Below the pieces are notes generated by a model. The model was not told the origin of the DNA and did not search any database. It worked only from the letters and a program-made list of their open reading frames with translations. A stretch of 64,000 bases of DNA, from NCBI RefSeq assembly GCF_000224145.3, contig NW_004190420.2:830106-894105 (forward strand), given 5' to 3'. This DNA comes from Ciona intestinalis. Its lineage: Eukaryota; Chordata; Ascidiacea; Phlebobranchia; Cionidae. A program made the position numbers and the translations under genes. Within the stretch, counting starts at the first letter, position 1, and the number at the start of each line of letters is the position of its first letter. Positions 1 through 11,688 of this stretch are shown one piece after another.

Positions 1-134
1 GTTTCGACACTCTGAAAACATTTTACATTATAGATGCTTTGTGTAGCATTCCGATATAATTGACTAAGTAAGTAGGTCTAAATTGGGTTAAACGTCATAC
101 AGGAAAACCCAAAATAGTAAAGAATGTGATTCAC

Positions 135-348
135 CATAATCACAGCGAAACTTGTCAAATGATTGCACTGACACGTGACCGCTCCGGAAGATGATTGTGA
201 CGTTACACAGCCTTCTTGTGACCAGCCTCCTTTACCAGCGTTCAACTGGTAGTCGAAGAAAACACACCGAGGGTTGTAGAAACTAGTCATTACTGTGGTT
301 GAATTCGTCTGCGGTTCCGTGGGAACAGACAGTAGGGTGAGAGGGAGT
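135..348 (-). CDS. GPS (GPCR proteolysis site) exon
   Basis: Acceptor gatag/actccctc, donor ATG/gtgaat. It encodes the last GAIN strands: CVFFDYQLN, a Trp-containing loop, a second Cys, then TCQCNHLTSFAV. Four Cys, the Trp and the HLTS tetrapeptide match the consensus autoproteolysis site. The exon starts in phase 2, matching the phase 2 end of 696-874, which encodes the GAIN segment containing AVLGSSVAG and IQNLPNPVEVS. Confidence 0.9.
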
Positions 349-3300
349 CTATCGGGAAACGATGGGGAAAAGTTAAGTTCCAATTCCAGAAACTATTCAA
401 TTAAAATAAAATGTACAGTGAGGAAAGGCGGGACACCTTTTAGCACAAAGTATTAAAAGATCCTGATCGTGTTTTAAATAATTAACAAGGGGCGGGGAGT
501 CGTGAGGAAACGATTTTATAATTCTTTGAATGTTCTTCGTTTACTACCAAAAGGGACGAGAAAATGGAATGAAAAGCCGCCCCATCTTTCCCTACCCTAC
601 TCTATATATATTTGTGTAAACTCAGAATCATTCATATCAGTTTATTATCAACTCAGAGAACTATAACACAAAACATACAGTAACCATGAACTTACGATAC
701 TTCGACCGGGTTTGGAAGATTTTGAATCGTTCTGCCAGCAACTGAAGAACCAAGGACAGCGCTATTTATTACGGTAGATTTAACAGACCTCGTAAATGAA
801 CCTCTTATTACGGAGTCTGTTCCTGCCGTGCGGAACAACCGGGCGTCCATGTAACCAGTGAATGACAATCTTTCCTGCGATACAACAGATGGTTATAGCA
901 TTCCTACGTGGTCGGTACTTTCGACCAGTAATAGGCACATATGATTTGTACTTTTCTGCTTGGCTAAGAATCCAGGGGCAACTGCTTATACTTTTACTTC
1001 AATACAGCTGCTTGCTGTTAACATTACCTGTTGCGTTGATCCGGAAAGAATATTTGTAGGCAGCTTGATTTGTGCCACGTTCGTCGCAGCAGTATTGAAC
1101 CCGCCGCTGATCGAAAAAGGTGGTAAATCTATATACAAAAAAACAACAACATAAATATATCGACGAGTTATTTAAAGGTACCATGGTCTAATAGGGGTGT
1201 ATGGAACTCTTAATAAAGAGGTTTCTGTTTGCAAGGAGTGTCAATTGAATATTCAATTATATCTACTTCCAAAAGAGACCAGCCCATCGTCACTGCCTAT
1301 CCTAAATTAGAACACGTTGAATAAAATGTAGCTTATACCTAATCGCACTGTGCCGTCTTCATCTCTCGCACCAACACTCAAGCTTCCAAGATTGCTCTGA
1401 AACGATCCATTGTTTAAAACCATCTTGTTTAAGAGGTCGTCAACCAACAGCGTGATGTTATTTGAGGTTGCATCGGTAAATTGAGCTGCAATCATAATTT
1501 AGATGTAGAATGATGCCTATATAATATATTCTTCGGCTGTGTCATAGTTTTAGCTCTTGTGTTTCACCATGCTAAATTACTTTTAACATATTATTTACGG
1601 AGCTTGCGAACTCAAGAAATGCCTTCATGAAAAAGGAGCCAACGCAGTGGACGTCAAAACAGTATATATACCGTGGTGTAATATGGCAAAGCTATTTACC
1701 TTTACACATGGCAGAGGCCAAACTAAAATTCTCTTATAAAATTGGTACTTACTAGTTGATGAGCCGATCAGGTCCACAACTGCCAGCACAGCTTCAGCAA
1801 CCTGTTGGTCTACAGTTATATTCTCACCGGGATTGACCAAAGTGATCAGGGACTGAACCAATGCTGTGCCTTCCTCTGGACTTATCATATCTAAAAAAAT
1901 CAGCATTCATTAACATCAATGTAGCCAACAGAGATTGCAATATTTTGTAACTAATTTGATCGTGGCCCCGTGACCTTTATTTGTCGAAATTATTTACGGT
2001 AAAAAGTTCTGTGTTTTTTAGCGTTTAATGGTAAACCGATCGGTTTACCACTACTTTATTGATTTCGTTTGTTAAACACTAAATACTGCGAGCTTCGTTG
2101 TCGCAACCCTCCAAAACGTATTGTGTTATGTTATCCAAATACCAACATATGTCGTACCGGCATCTGGTCTAATTGTTAGCACTTGCTGCGTGAAAATGTT
2201 GGCAACATCAGCAATGTTATCTTGTGTTAACGGAACATTTATTCCGGGGATTGCTGGTTGGGAAGTCGTCTGTAACAAAAACTTGCGTGAAAAATTATCA
2301 AAAACAAAATATCAGAAAGAGATTTTTTGAGTTAAGGAAATGCAAATCAACATGCTGCATGCAAAGGTAACAAAGTCATTACTTTCTACTCACACTAATA
2401 GACAGTAAAGGGTTTGTAGACAAAACGCCAGGTGTTGTATCAACGTCAGGATTTGAAGTTCCTGGATTCACGGTCGAGATAATGTGGCTTTCTGTGGACC
2501 TTGATAGTTCTGTTGTTTTAGACGAAACTAACTCGGGCCCGAATGTTGTTTTTATAGAAGATACACTCGACTGAACCGACTGTGTTGTTGGGTCAAGATA
2601 TTCCGTCGATTGCCGATTATTTGTTGCGTTTGCAACTGTTGCAATTGAACTGGAGAATGTCGTGCTTACATGCTGGGTTGCATTTGATGTTGTAACCGTA
2701 CTAGCATCTGTGGTAGTCCCAGTCACTGAACCAACATCAAAAGAAGGTACCGTGTTATTTAATAATGTTATGGTCTGTCCGTGGGTCGTTTGATTCAATT
2801 TGGTGGGTGCAGTAAACGAGATGTTATGATTTACAGCCCCAGTAGTTGCAGCAGGTGCACTTGATACCATTGCACTTGTGGTTGATGGCGAACTAGTTAA
2901 AACAATTGTCTTTGTTGATGCGTATGACATCACAGTACCAGTCGTTGTGGTTGCAACATCGCTTGCTAAAATGGTTGATAGTGATTTTGTAGGCTGCGCA
3001 TTTGGTACACCATTTGTCGTTTGTGTCGTAATCGGGATAATTGTTGTATTTGTGTTGTTTCGGGTGGCTGAAGAGGCTAAAAAACTGTTCACTGTGGTTT
3101 TGGGATCTGTCTCAGGGTTCGACCTTCTTGTTGTGCCCGATGTGTTAATTGCAGTAGCGGTTTCTGTTGGCATATTTTTTGCAGTGGTTTGGGTATTTGT
3201 TCCAGCAGTCGAGTCTCTTATAGTATCGGAGGTGTCAATTACAATAGAAGTTGCTGTAGTTGCTTCGCGAGTTCGGGAAAATAAGGTTGACGGGAAATGT

Positions 3301-6300
3301 GTATTGCTTGTGACAGTAGGCTGGCTCGTAAAGCTCTTTTCTTCCGTCGAAGTTTTTAACGTAGGTGCGCTGAAGGTTCTTATTGTCATGGGTTCTTCTG
3401 TTTTATTAGAAATTCCGTTTGTCACCGTTCGGCTGGTTCGTGGTTCCGCCGATGTCACATGATTACCACTGCCTGATGAATAAGATGTAGGTGCTCTGCT
3501 TGTTAACAGTGTATTATTGGCTAAGGAAGGTATTATAGTAGCTGTTGTTGGGACTGTTTGCGTCGAATTTGTAGGAGCCCTTGACGTAAAACTGGTTGGT
3601 AGGGCTGTGGTTGAGGTAACCACTTGAGCTGTGGTGAAGCTATTCATTGTTCCTGTAATTGATTGCTGGATCTGAGGTTTGGTGATAATACTGCTTATTA
3701 TTGGGTCATGTGCTGCCACGGTTAAGCTAGGAGTAGATTTGGGGATCATGGAATGTTCGTTCGCTGTGGTACCAACAGCCGTCGATGCGGTTTTCGGGTT
3801 AGACGTTATTGATTCAACCGGCAGGCTTGACAGGCCGACCATGGTAATATGCGTAGTTGAAGTTCTAGTCGAGATTGTATCCGGTATTTGCGAGGGGACG
3901 AGTGAAGTTCGTTCACCCAAAGCGAGTGTAATTGACGCAGATGTTGAGTCAGTAGCGAAGATCGATTTACTTCCTGTTGTCGCAGAAACCAATCTCGTGG
4001 ACGTCTCTGTTACTGGCGATGACGTAACACTTTGTACGGAGTTCGTTGCAGATGCAGCGGAAATGTTATTTGAGGTAGTTTGATTAATAAAGGTCGAAGT
4101 AAACATTACACGGTAAGACGTATTAGTAAAGGTATTTTGAAGAGTCGATAATTCGTTCGTATTAATTGGTAAGGTTGCATAATCATAAGTCGAGTTGACA
4201 ATTGTGCTTGCTAACTGCTCAGCACTACTGGTTAGACCAACATTTCGATTAGTCGTAAACTGGGTATCGTTTCTAGTTTCGTTCGATGAATACGTTACCT
4301 CTGGCGCTGAACTCACATCCGGTGTAGAAATCTCAGTGGTTGTCGATGTGACTGAGGAGATAGTCGATGATGGTAGCTGTGTGGATGAGGTTGTAGTGGC
4401 AGGATTAGACGGTGCTGGACTCGTGGTTGGCGATATACTGGTTGTGACTTCTACCATTGTCGTGGCATCTGTGGAAGTTTGTTCACTCGTTGTTGTCAAA
4501 CTCACTGAAGATGTTGGGGTAAATGATGACATATCGGCAGTTGAAAGTATTTCTGATTGCACTGACGTGGATTCAGCACTCGTCGCAGGAGCAGTTGAAG
4601 TTAAAGTTGTAGTAGCAGTCGCTAATGTTGTTGTACTTGACTCTTGAGTTGTCTCGCTGGTAGACCGCAAAACTGAAGCAGCACTTGAAACATTACTGGT
4701 GGTAGGTACCGCACTGCTGGAAGGACTTGAATGGGCGATGGTTGAAGCCGCAGTGCTTTGAGTAAAGCCATCGCTAGTGATGCTAGTTGAACTGGAAACT
4801 GCGCTTGTAACGACTTTGGTGGTGGATGCTTCTGAAAGAGGACTGGTAATCGCAACTTGATTTGTTGATGCATTCGACCCAGTAGTCGTTGTTGGTGCAG
4901 AAGTACTTGGACTTGGTGTGGTGACGAGTGAAGTCGTGTTTTCATCCGTTGTTGCGAAACTAGACGTTGATTGAGCTGTCGACACGGCTGTAGAAAATAA
5001 AATGTAATTCGAGTTAAATTTACAGTAACGAAATGTTTTCTAGTCGTATAAAGTACATCTAACATGTATTTTTTAAATATTTTACTTTAACGTAAAATTA
5101 TATTTAAAAAAAATTATACACATTATATTTTTAATAATAAAATTTCAACAATTGAAATGCATGCATCAAAGTTTACAAAATCGCATTACTACAGTTCAAA
5201 AGTATCACACATGACTTACCAACGCATTGAGCTACAATCGGACTCGGGTTATTGTCCACAAAACCTGGTTTGCAAACGCACTCAAAACCTCCGATTGTGT
5301 TCTGACATACGGAATTTGAGAACATTAAACAAAGACGGGAAATTCGTTTCTGGCATTCGTCAACATCTGTACCAAAACGATATTATTTGTTACAGTTGTC
5401 ACACGGTGCATAAAATGACCCTTTGCCCAAGTATTTTTTGATCATTCATTCACGATTATAAAAAAGGTAAGATTTCTATTGTAGTTTGCAGTTAAAATAT
5501 TGTTCTTTGACAATTTGCAATTACACGTATATATGGGTATATAAACAAGCACAAAACTGATGAAGAGTAAGCATTATTGTTTGGCGTTATTATTTATTCG
5601 CATGAATGCCCTTAACTCATAAACAGTTTCAAAATAAAGCTTTAAACTGGTAGACTGCTTTGAAGATACGGTGCATGATCCGATACGGATAAGCGATGTT
5701 AGTGGATTAGGTTTACCCCTCGGATTTGTATCGGTTACGTCAACTGAGAAAAAACAAACACTAAGAAAAGGCAACTTTACCGTTGTGCACTGCGTTAGTC
5801 ACGCTAAAAGGTAAAACGATACGTTTCGAACAGGGATGGGCAAGCAAAGTAATGTCAGTATATTCGTGAGGATATATGGTTTATTATTTCTTTGAATGTT
5901 CTTTGTTTACTACTAAATGAAACGAGAAAACAAAATGAAAAAGTGTCCCATCTCCCCCCACTATTATAATCTGGAGCGCCATTATGAACATTTTTTACTC
6001 GTCAAGGTATGCTCGCTAAAACGACTTTTTGCAAGAACTTACCGACCGAGGAACTAGTTTGCTGTTTCAATATTTTATTTTTTCATCAGAAACTGCCATG
6101 CCTTGTTACAAGTTCTTGATAAATAAATAATGAAACACATCTTTCGGAAAAGTTGAAACCAATTTATAAATTATACATGTAAACCGCGTTATAAAATGAA
6201 TTACCTTGGCAAACGGTTCCCGGGTTCTGTAAATTTCCATCAACAAATCCATTACCGCATTGACAGGTGTATCCACCCGCTATGTTAGTGCATGTCCCGT

Positions 6301-8153
6301 TACTGGAACACTTGTTCAAAGTTACATCGGCGCATTCGTTAACGTCTGCAAGTTTAAATGGTTTGAATTATTCTTAAATCATATCTGTTTTCACAGTTTA
6401 AAAGATAATGCGTCAAAAAGGACGAGGAAGACAGTATGTGTTGAAACGACGTTTTTAACCCTTTAAAAATTATGTTTGAGAGTTTAAAAGTGCTGTAAAA
6501 ATCTGTACACGACTTCGGGTACCTTTTTTTTATTATTTCCATGTATTCGATTAGTTGAATTGATGCAAATACCGTAAAGGTATGTAAAACAGGCATACCA
6601 TATAAAGTTATAAAATATATAATACATCATCGTACATATTTACCTGTGCAATTTGTGCCCGGTTCTGCTGGGTTGTGGTCAACGAAGCCAGGTAAGCACT
6701 GACATGTGTATGTCCGAAATAAATTGATACATCTCGCATTTACTGAGCACACTGCTTTGTTTTGAGAACATTCGTTGAAATCTAAAATCATAACCTTTTA
6801 ATTAATAGGTTTAAACAATACTGAAATTATTGGTATTGCATAGCATGCAAAAAAAGCTTCCATTTACAGTTTTATAGCAGTATTTTGCTTATACATTGCA
6901 AAATAAGTACTTGGTTTAGGTTTTGGTTCTCACTTTGTTACGAAAAAACGTTTACATTACTTTAAACAGAACCATGTACCCTATCCATGTTCCGACTAAT
7001 AGAGTCATGAAGTCTACATTGTATCAGGTTTCTTGCGCGAACATTAGTTCTAAGTTTAAAACCCAAGAATACGTCTGTCTATGAAAGAAGACACCTGACC
7101 CGATAATGATGTCACGCAAGGAAATTATGTCTGCAGCAGTTGCAAAACAACTATACAGGGTATATTTATATTAGAATTGTGATTTTCAATGTAGAAATTT
7201 CGTATAAAAAGAGAGACGCCTCAGTGAAAAAATATCTTGCACGCACTTATAGGAACAGTTTATTTGGGATATATTAGGGTGGGGAAAGATGAGACACCTG
7301 TTCTTTTCCGTTCAATTTGGTAGTAAATAAAGAACATACAAAGAATTATAAAACGGTATCATCACAACTCGCATAGACTGTTGTTAATTGTTAAAAACAC
7401 GATCAGGATATTTAGATATTATACAGAATTATGTTAAATTTCAGAGGGTTTATTTTACATCTGCAATAATCCGACACATGAATGGTTTATTTGAAATAAT
7501 GGTAAACTGTTGAGTGCAGAATGTATATGGTAGTTATAGAATGTACAACATGCTGGTCGTGTTGGAGCCGTAATTATGCCAATTGGATTACCACAAAACA
7601 AACTCGTTTTTATATGTGTATAGTATTCGTGTGTGGTTGAATATATGAATCTGTGGTGTTTTTGTGCGGTTAAAATGGCGACCAAACTAAATATCAATCT
7701 CGGCTAAAAATTATTCACATGGTAAATTTTAAGGCTTTCGAGTGAACAGCAAATATTTGGAGAGAATGCGAAATATTTAAAGCGGTCACACGTACCGTTA
7801 ATCAAAACGTCTCTTGGTACTTCTGTTGAGTTTATTGTGTTGGTTATGTTTACGAGCGACGATTGAAGTTGTAAAGCGATTCGGCTTACCAAAGAATCAC
7901 ATATGCTGTCTGTTGTGCTACAGTTCAACTGTAACAGGTAGTTTCCAGCTAAAAAAACATCTCAATTTAAATTAAGGTACTGATACGAGTTTGTGTTGGA
8001 TCAATTAGAAGATAGTCTGTGTAGTCGGAAATGTTAAAACAAATACGCACCATGCACTTACAGGTTAATCATAGGTCGTAATCACTCACCGCGGGCATTT
8101 GCAACCAGTGTAGCGCAAACCAAGAAGGCGGCTGATGCCCACGAATAAAGCAT
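135..8153 (-). CDS. Adhesion GPCR, N-terminal part (signal peptide, 3 EGF, mucin-like stalk, GAIN/GPS); 7TM outside window
   Basis: Exons, 5' to 3': 8090-8153, 7796-7948, 6644-6781, 6205-6345, 5220-5366, 2394-4987, 2158-2269, 1753-1890, 1339-1485, 1028-1128, 696-874, 135-348; all phases agree (about 1376 codons). Residues 1-21 (MLYSWASAAFLVCATLVANA) are a signal peptide. Three six-cysteine calcium-type EGF repeats follow (about 73-214), each on a phase 1-1 exon and starting F/V-N/D-E-C. Residues 215-1079 are a Ser/Thr-rich mucin-like stalk on a single exon. The rest is a GAIN domain ending in a GPS motif: two Cys, a Trp, then CQCNHLTSFAV, with autocleavage expected at HL/T. By family knowledge it is a cell-surface receptor, with the stalk held non-covalently to the 7TM part. 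Architecture recalls EMR/CD97, but orthology is not shown. A 27-base exon at 5717-5743 (phase 1-1) is possible. Confidence 0.88.
415..608 (-). mobile_element. Short inverted-repeat element (MITE-like), copy 1
   Basis: One of about 19 copies of a roughly 195-base, non-coding element with terminal inverted repeats of the form gtagggtgggggaagatggg...cccatcttcccccaccctac. Internal landmarks are TTTGGTAGTAAACAAA and CACGATCAGGATATT. It is often flanked by TA-rich sequence (tatata), suggesting a TA target. Minus orientation relative to that consensus. Confidence 0.75.
2394..4987 (-). CDS. Mucin-like Ser/Thr-rich exon of the adhesion GPCR (864 codons in one exon)
   Basis: This exon is open throughout on the minus strand, with acceptor ctacag/ccgtg and donor attagt/gtgagt. 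It encodes short degenerate runs of Ser, Thr, Val, Ala and Pro with scattered Asn-X-Ser/Thr sites and almost no Cys, Trp or Tyr. That composition fits a heavily O-glycosylated, extended stalk. It enters in phase 1 and leaves in phase 0, joining EGF3 to the GAIN domain. Long plus-strand ORFs here (for example 2878-3462) are Val-rich shadows of the repetitive codons. No clean tandem repeat unit is visible. Confidence 0.85.
5866..5968 (-). mobile_element. Short element, copy 2 (half)
   Basis: Retains the half with tttactactaaatgaaacgag and the terminus gtgtcccatctccccccac; the other terminus is lost. In an intron of the adhesion GPCR. Confidence 0.6.
7272..7432 (+). mobile_element. Short element, copy 3 (right end truncated)
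   Basis: Starts ttagggtggggaaagatgag and keeps the core through cgatcaggatatttag; the right terminal repeat is missing. Confidence 0.65.
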
Positions 8154-11100
8154 GGGCGTGCTGCGTGGCGGTATGTTGCGTGTCACGAACTGCTTTTCAC
8201 AGAATCCGATCTTTTTGTCTGAATTCCTTCTCTTTTTTTATCCTCCGAAAAAAAGTTCGCAAAATGGTTCATTTTACCAATTATACTCGCATAGCTTCAA
8301 TTGCACTGCAGAAATGCAAACATGAAACTGGTAAATACACGTAACTGAAGCTCGGCTCGTACGTTAACGGGCATTTACGTAACCACTTCCCAGCAAATGA
8401 TGCGTGAGATTGCCTGGCATATTAGTTTTACATGTTAACAACACTCGTGCAAAAATAGACCCACGCGCCTGGGCGATTACAACAATAAACAACACACCAA
8501 ATCCGGTAACATAGTTTTTAACTTGAATATGAACATCCACTCAAAACTACCTTGTGCTATATATTTTCACTGTCTCTATGGACGAGAATTTGTGTTTTCA
8601 ATTTTACCCAACGTATACGAAACTAAATGCTGCGGAGTTCATGTTTAAAACTACTACCCTGCTGCGATTTAAACTGAATCGCAACGAGACAATAACAAAA
8701 CTGCGATGCAAAATCCCGATACATATCATCATGTTTATCGATATTTGACGTAGGTATGACGTCACACAGGAAAACAAAATCTAACTACTGTTGTTTACGA
8801 TGAAAAAAATGACGTACCCAAATCTTTCAAGCGGTCAATTCTCTCTTCGAAAATACTTACATTCACTTTGTAAGATTTAACGACTGCGCCCCTTCCTATA
8901 GAAAACACCTCACGCGCGTTTACAAAATACCAACGCGTTTCCTCTGGCGATGTGTTCACCCAACGTGTTAACGCATGTCTAGTATACTAAGAATTGTGGT
9001 TTGCAACTTTATCTTTTTGTTTTCGCAACTTGCCTTTGATAGACAATATTACGTTCAGGTCAACTGGGCCCATTAGTCATTTTACGCGGAAAACTAACAG
9101 CGAAAGTCGAAATAACAAACGACCGGCAGCTGTATACGAATCGTAAACTGCTAACACAAGTTGTAATGATAAGCGAACTTACTTTTCACGAATCGTAAAA
9201 TCTAAACAGCCGTAACAACGTCGCGACGACTGACGATCATACTTAAAGAGAAATGATCAATTTGACGTTAAACCGTTGAAAATTTAAAAATAGTCTAAAA
9301 TTCTCGGGAGCAGGATCTGATATTTTAAAGCGTATGTCAAAAACAAATAGAGCAAAAAACACGCTTCAAATGCAATAGATACTGTCTGATCTATTAATTC
9401 TGTAAAGAAACTGTTTCCAAAATCGCTACATCAAATCTTAACCTTTTCCATGTAACTCTTATTAATTACAATCTAATTACAAATACCAAATTTGCTTTTG
9501 AACTTTTCACAACTCGGCTTTCAATCTGAACTTCAAGCATTTGACTTCTTTAACATTTGCCTTGTCACCAGGTACCTGTGCTATACAACTCTACTTTGGC
9601 GGATCGCTGTTGGCGAGTCAAACAAAACGAGTTCTTTCTTCCCTAGATTCGAGGCGAACCGTTCCGCATTGCTTGCCAACAACGCATTTTCAGTATAACA
9701 CCAACATTATAATAGAATCACCAAATTATCGCCCCTTCTTTCCAACTAATCAGTTGAAGGAAATTACCGCCTCAAGTTAAATGTGATTTTCAACTGATCA
9801 ATGTGATTAATTCGATTCTAAGTTTCTCTGTCACGGAAGCGCTTAAGTTTAGTGCTGACTGCTTGTTCACTTCTGCTGCTGATTATCTAGATGATAATCA
9901 CATTTAATATCTAATCTTGCAAACCAATAAAACTAACCTTGCGAACGAAGTTAGAACTGCGCAAATCGCAATATACGTTTAGTACTGCGGGGTGAATAAT
10001 ATACCGTTAGTGCCTATATATCCCATACTTCAGAATAGCGTTTCAAACAACTAAATTTCTAGATTTGTGAGAATGCGGTTATTTATTTTTGTAAATATTA
10101 TTTGTTTACTTCCAAATCAGACAAAAAAGGAGAATGAAAACATGCCCTATCTTACCTAACTCTATACTATACCTTACTTCAATCACGACAAGGTAGGATA
10201 ATTTTAGAATAGCGTGTTGGGATTGTGGGGTCTTCAATAACTATCATTACACTATACATACTTATCAGAACGACGCAATTGCGTGTCAGAGAAAGCAAGG
10301 AAAGATTGAACAATACAGAGTTGGGACTCCACACTGTAATTTTGAACCAATTATTTCGGGCAAAAACGCATTTATTTGGCAAGTGACCCTCATATTATGA
10401 TAATTGTATGATAAAAAAAACTTATTTTCAAAACATGTATGAAAGCTTCGTAACCTATAAACACCCTATTTTAAACGTTAAAATGTCCGTTTACGTTTAT
10501 TCAATTTAACATAAGATTGTGCGGTTGTGCGTGCATATCTGATGTGGTTACATCTTATAAATTATGTAAGTACAATATTACGCTCTACATAATTCGGAAC
10601 ACTGTTTCTGTTTTCCCGTTTTACTATGTATATATATTGTATTAATAATTTAAACCGAAAATTAAACTACAGGGTAAGCGTCATTATTAATCTAAACGCA
10701 GCCCGCTTAAATTGCCCCACGCAGCAACAACATACTTTCTGATTCGGCAAAGCATTGCTGAGCTGCGAAACTTTAACACCAATGTCGGTCTGGTTTGTAT
10801 AGCGCTTGGTAGAAATTTGCCAATTAGTAAAACCGGATTCACGCTCTGTAAGGCATTAAAACAATGTTTTACAATTTTTGGACTTGCACTTAAAAACTTG
10901 CTATCGCTGTTAAATAAATTTTGGTATAATAACCTCGTGGGTGAGCACGCCCAACGAACAACAATACGATGAGTATGCCGCACCCCTCGTGCTATGACGT
11001 CAATGATACGTTTTCCAAAACGTCGCCTGCGGAGATCTCATGTGTTTAAGTTTCTTACAATTTTGATCGTTGCTTTCTTGGGTAATTGAGTCGAAGTTTA

Positions 11101-11688
11101 GCGCCGGATTAGTACTCGTTTAGCCTTGACTCGTAAACAACAGCCATCGCAAATTTACGTGTCATACTACACGCAGTATTTTAGAAGTTTGCAGCCCGAA
11201 AAGTTTTCACAGCGTAACGCTTCAAAGGTTTGAGACAAAAATTTAAAATTATCGTGTGGGTTGCGTGACTCATTACAAGACCTAGCTTTGTAACGCGATC
11301 GACAGATTTATGAGAAATGGGCTAATAGCGTGCGTGTAATCACTGGTTCACAAAACAGTGGTCGCTTTACGTGTACAAGCAGGTACATACCTCTGACACA
11401 AAACACGTAACATTGTTTTGGTTTGGCCAAGTTTTAAGCTAAAGGTAAAAAAGCGAAAAATCAGCTACTTCAAGAATTTTAGGATCGTGATTTCCGTGAC
11501 ATCGGCACGTTCTTTGTACGTTTGTTTACCGCCTACGTCGAACCTATTTACACATCGGTTCGGTCGTCGATGATCGATTTCGATTGACCAGTTACCTATT
11601 GAACTTTTAAATTGTAATCATGGGTCAATATTAAAAAGGATAAACGGAACAAACAGTGTGTGGTAATGTTCTGTTCCTGCGTATTCGT
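8154..11688. other. Intergenic stretch between the adhesion GPCR start and the helix-repeat gene end
   Basis: I recognise no gene in these 3.5 kb. Several 60-100 codon ORFs (for example around 9492-9780 and 10687-10983, on both strands) have neither recognisable motifs nor convincing splice sites. It holds one decayed copy of the short element near 10085-10170. CpG-containing sequence around 9060-9240 could be regulatory, but no defined site is clear. Confidence 0.5.
10085..10170 (-). mobile_element. Short element, copy 4 (decayed)
   Basis: A weak match: tttgtttacttccaaatcag followed by a diverged terminus ccctatcttacctaactcta. Confidence 0.35.

Noticed and set aside
2878..4647. Long Val-rich plus-strand ORFs (194, 134 and 150 codons)
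   Set aside because: They are antisense shadows of the Thr/Ser-rich mucin exon; ACN/GTN codon complementarity yields stop-free Val runs.
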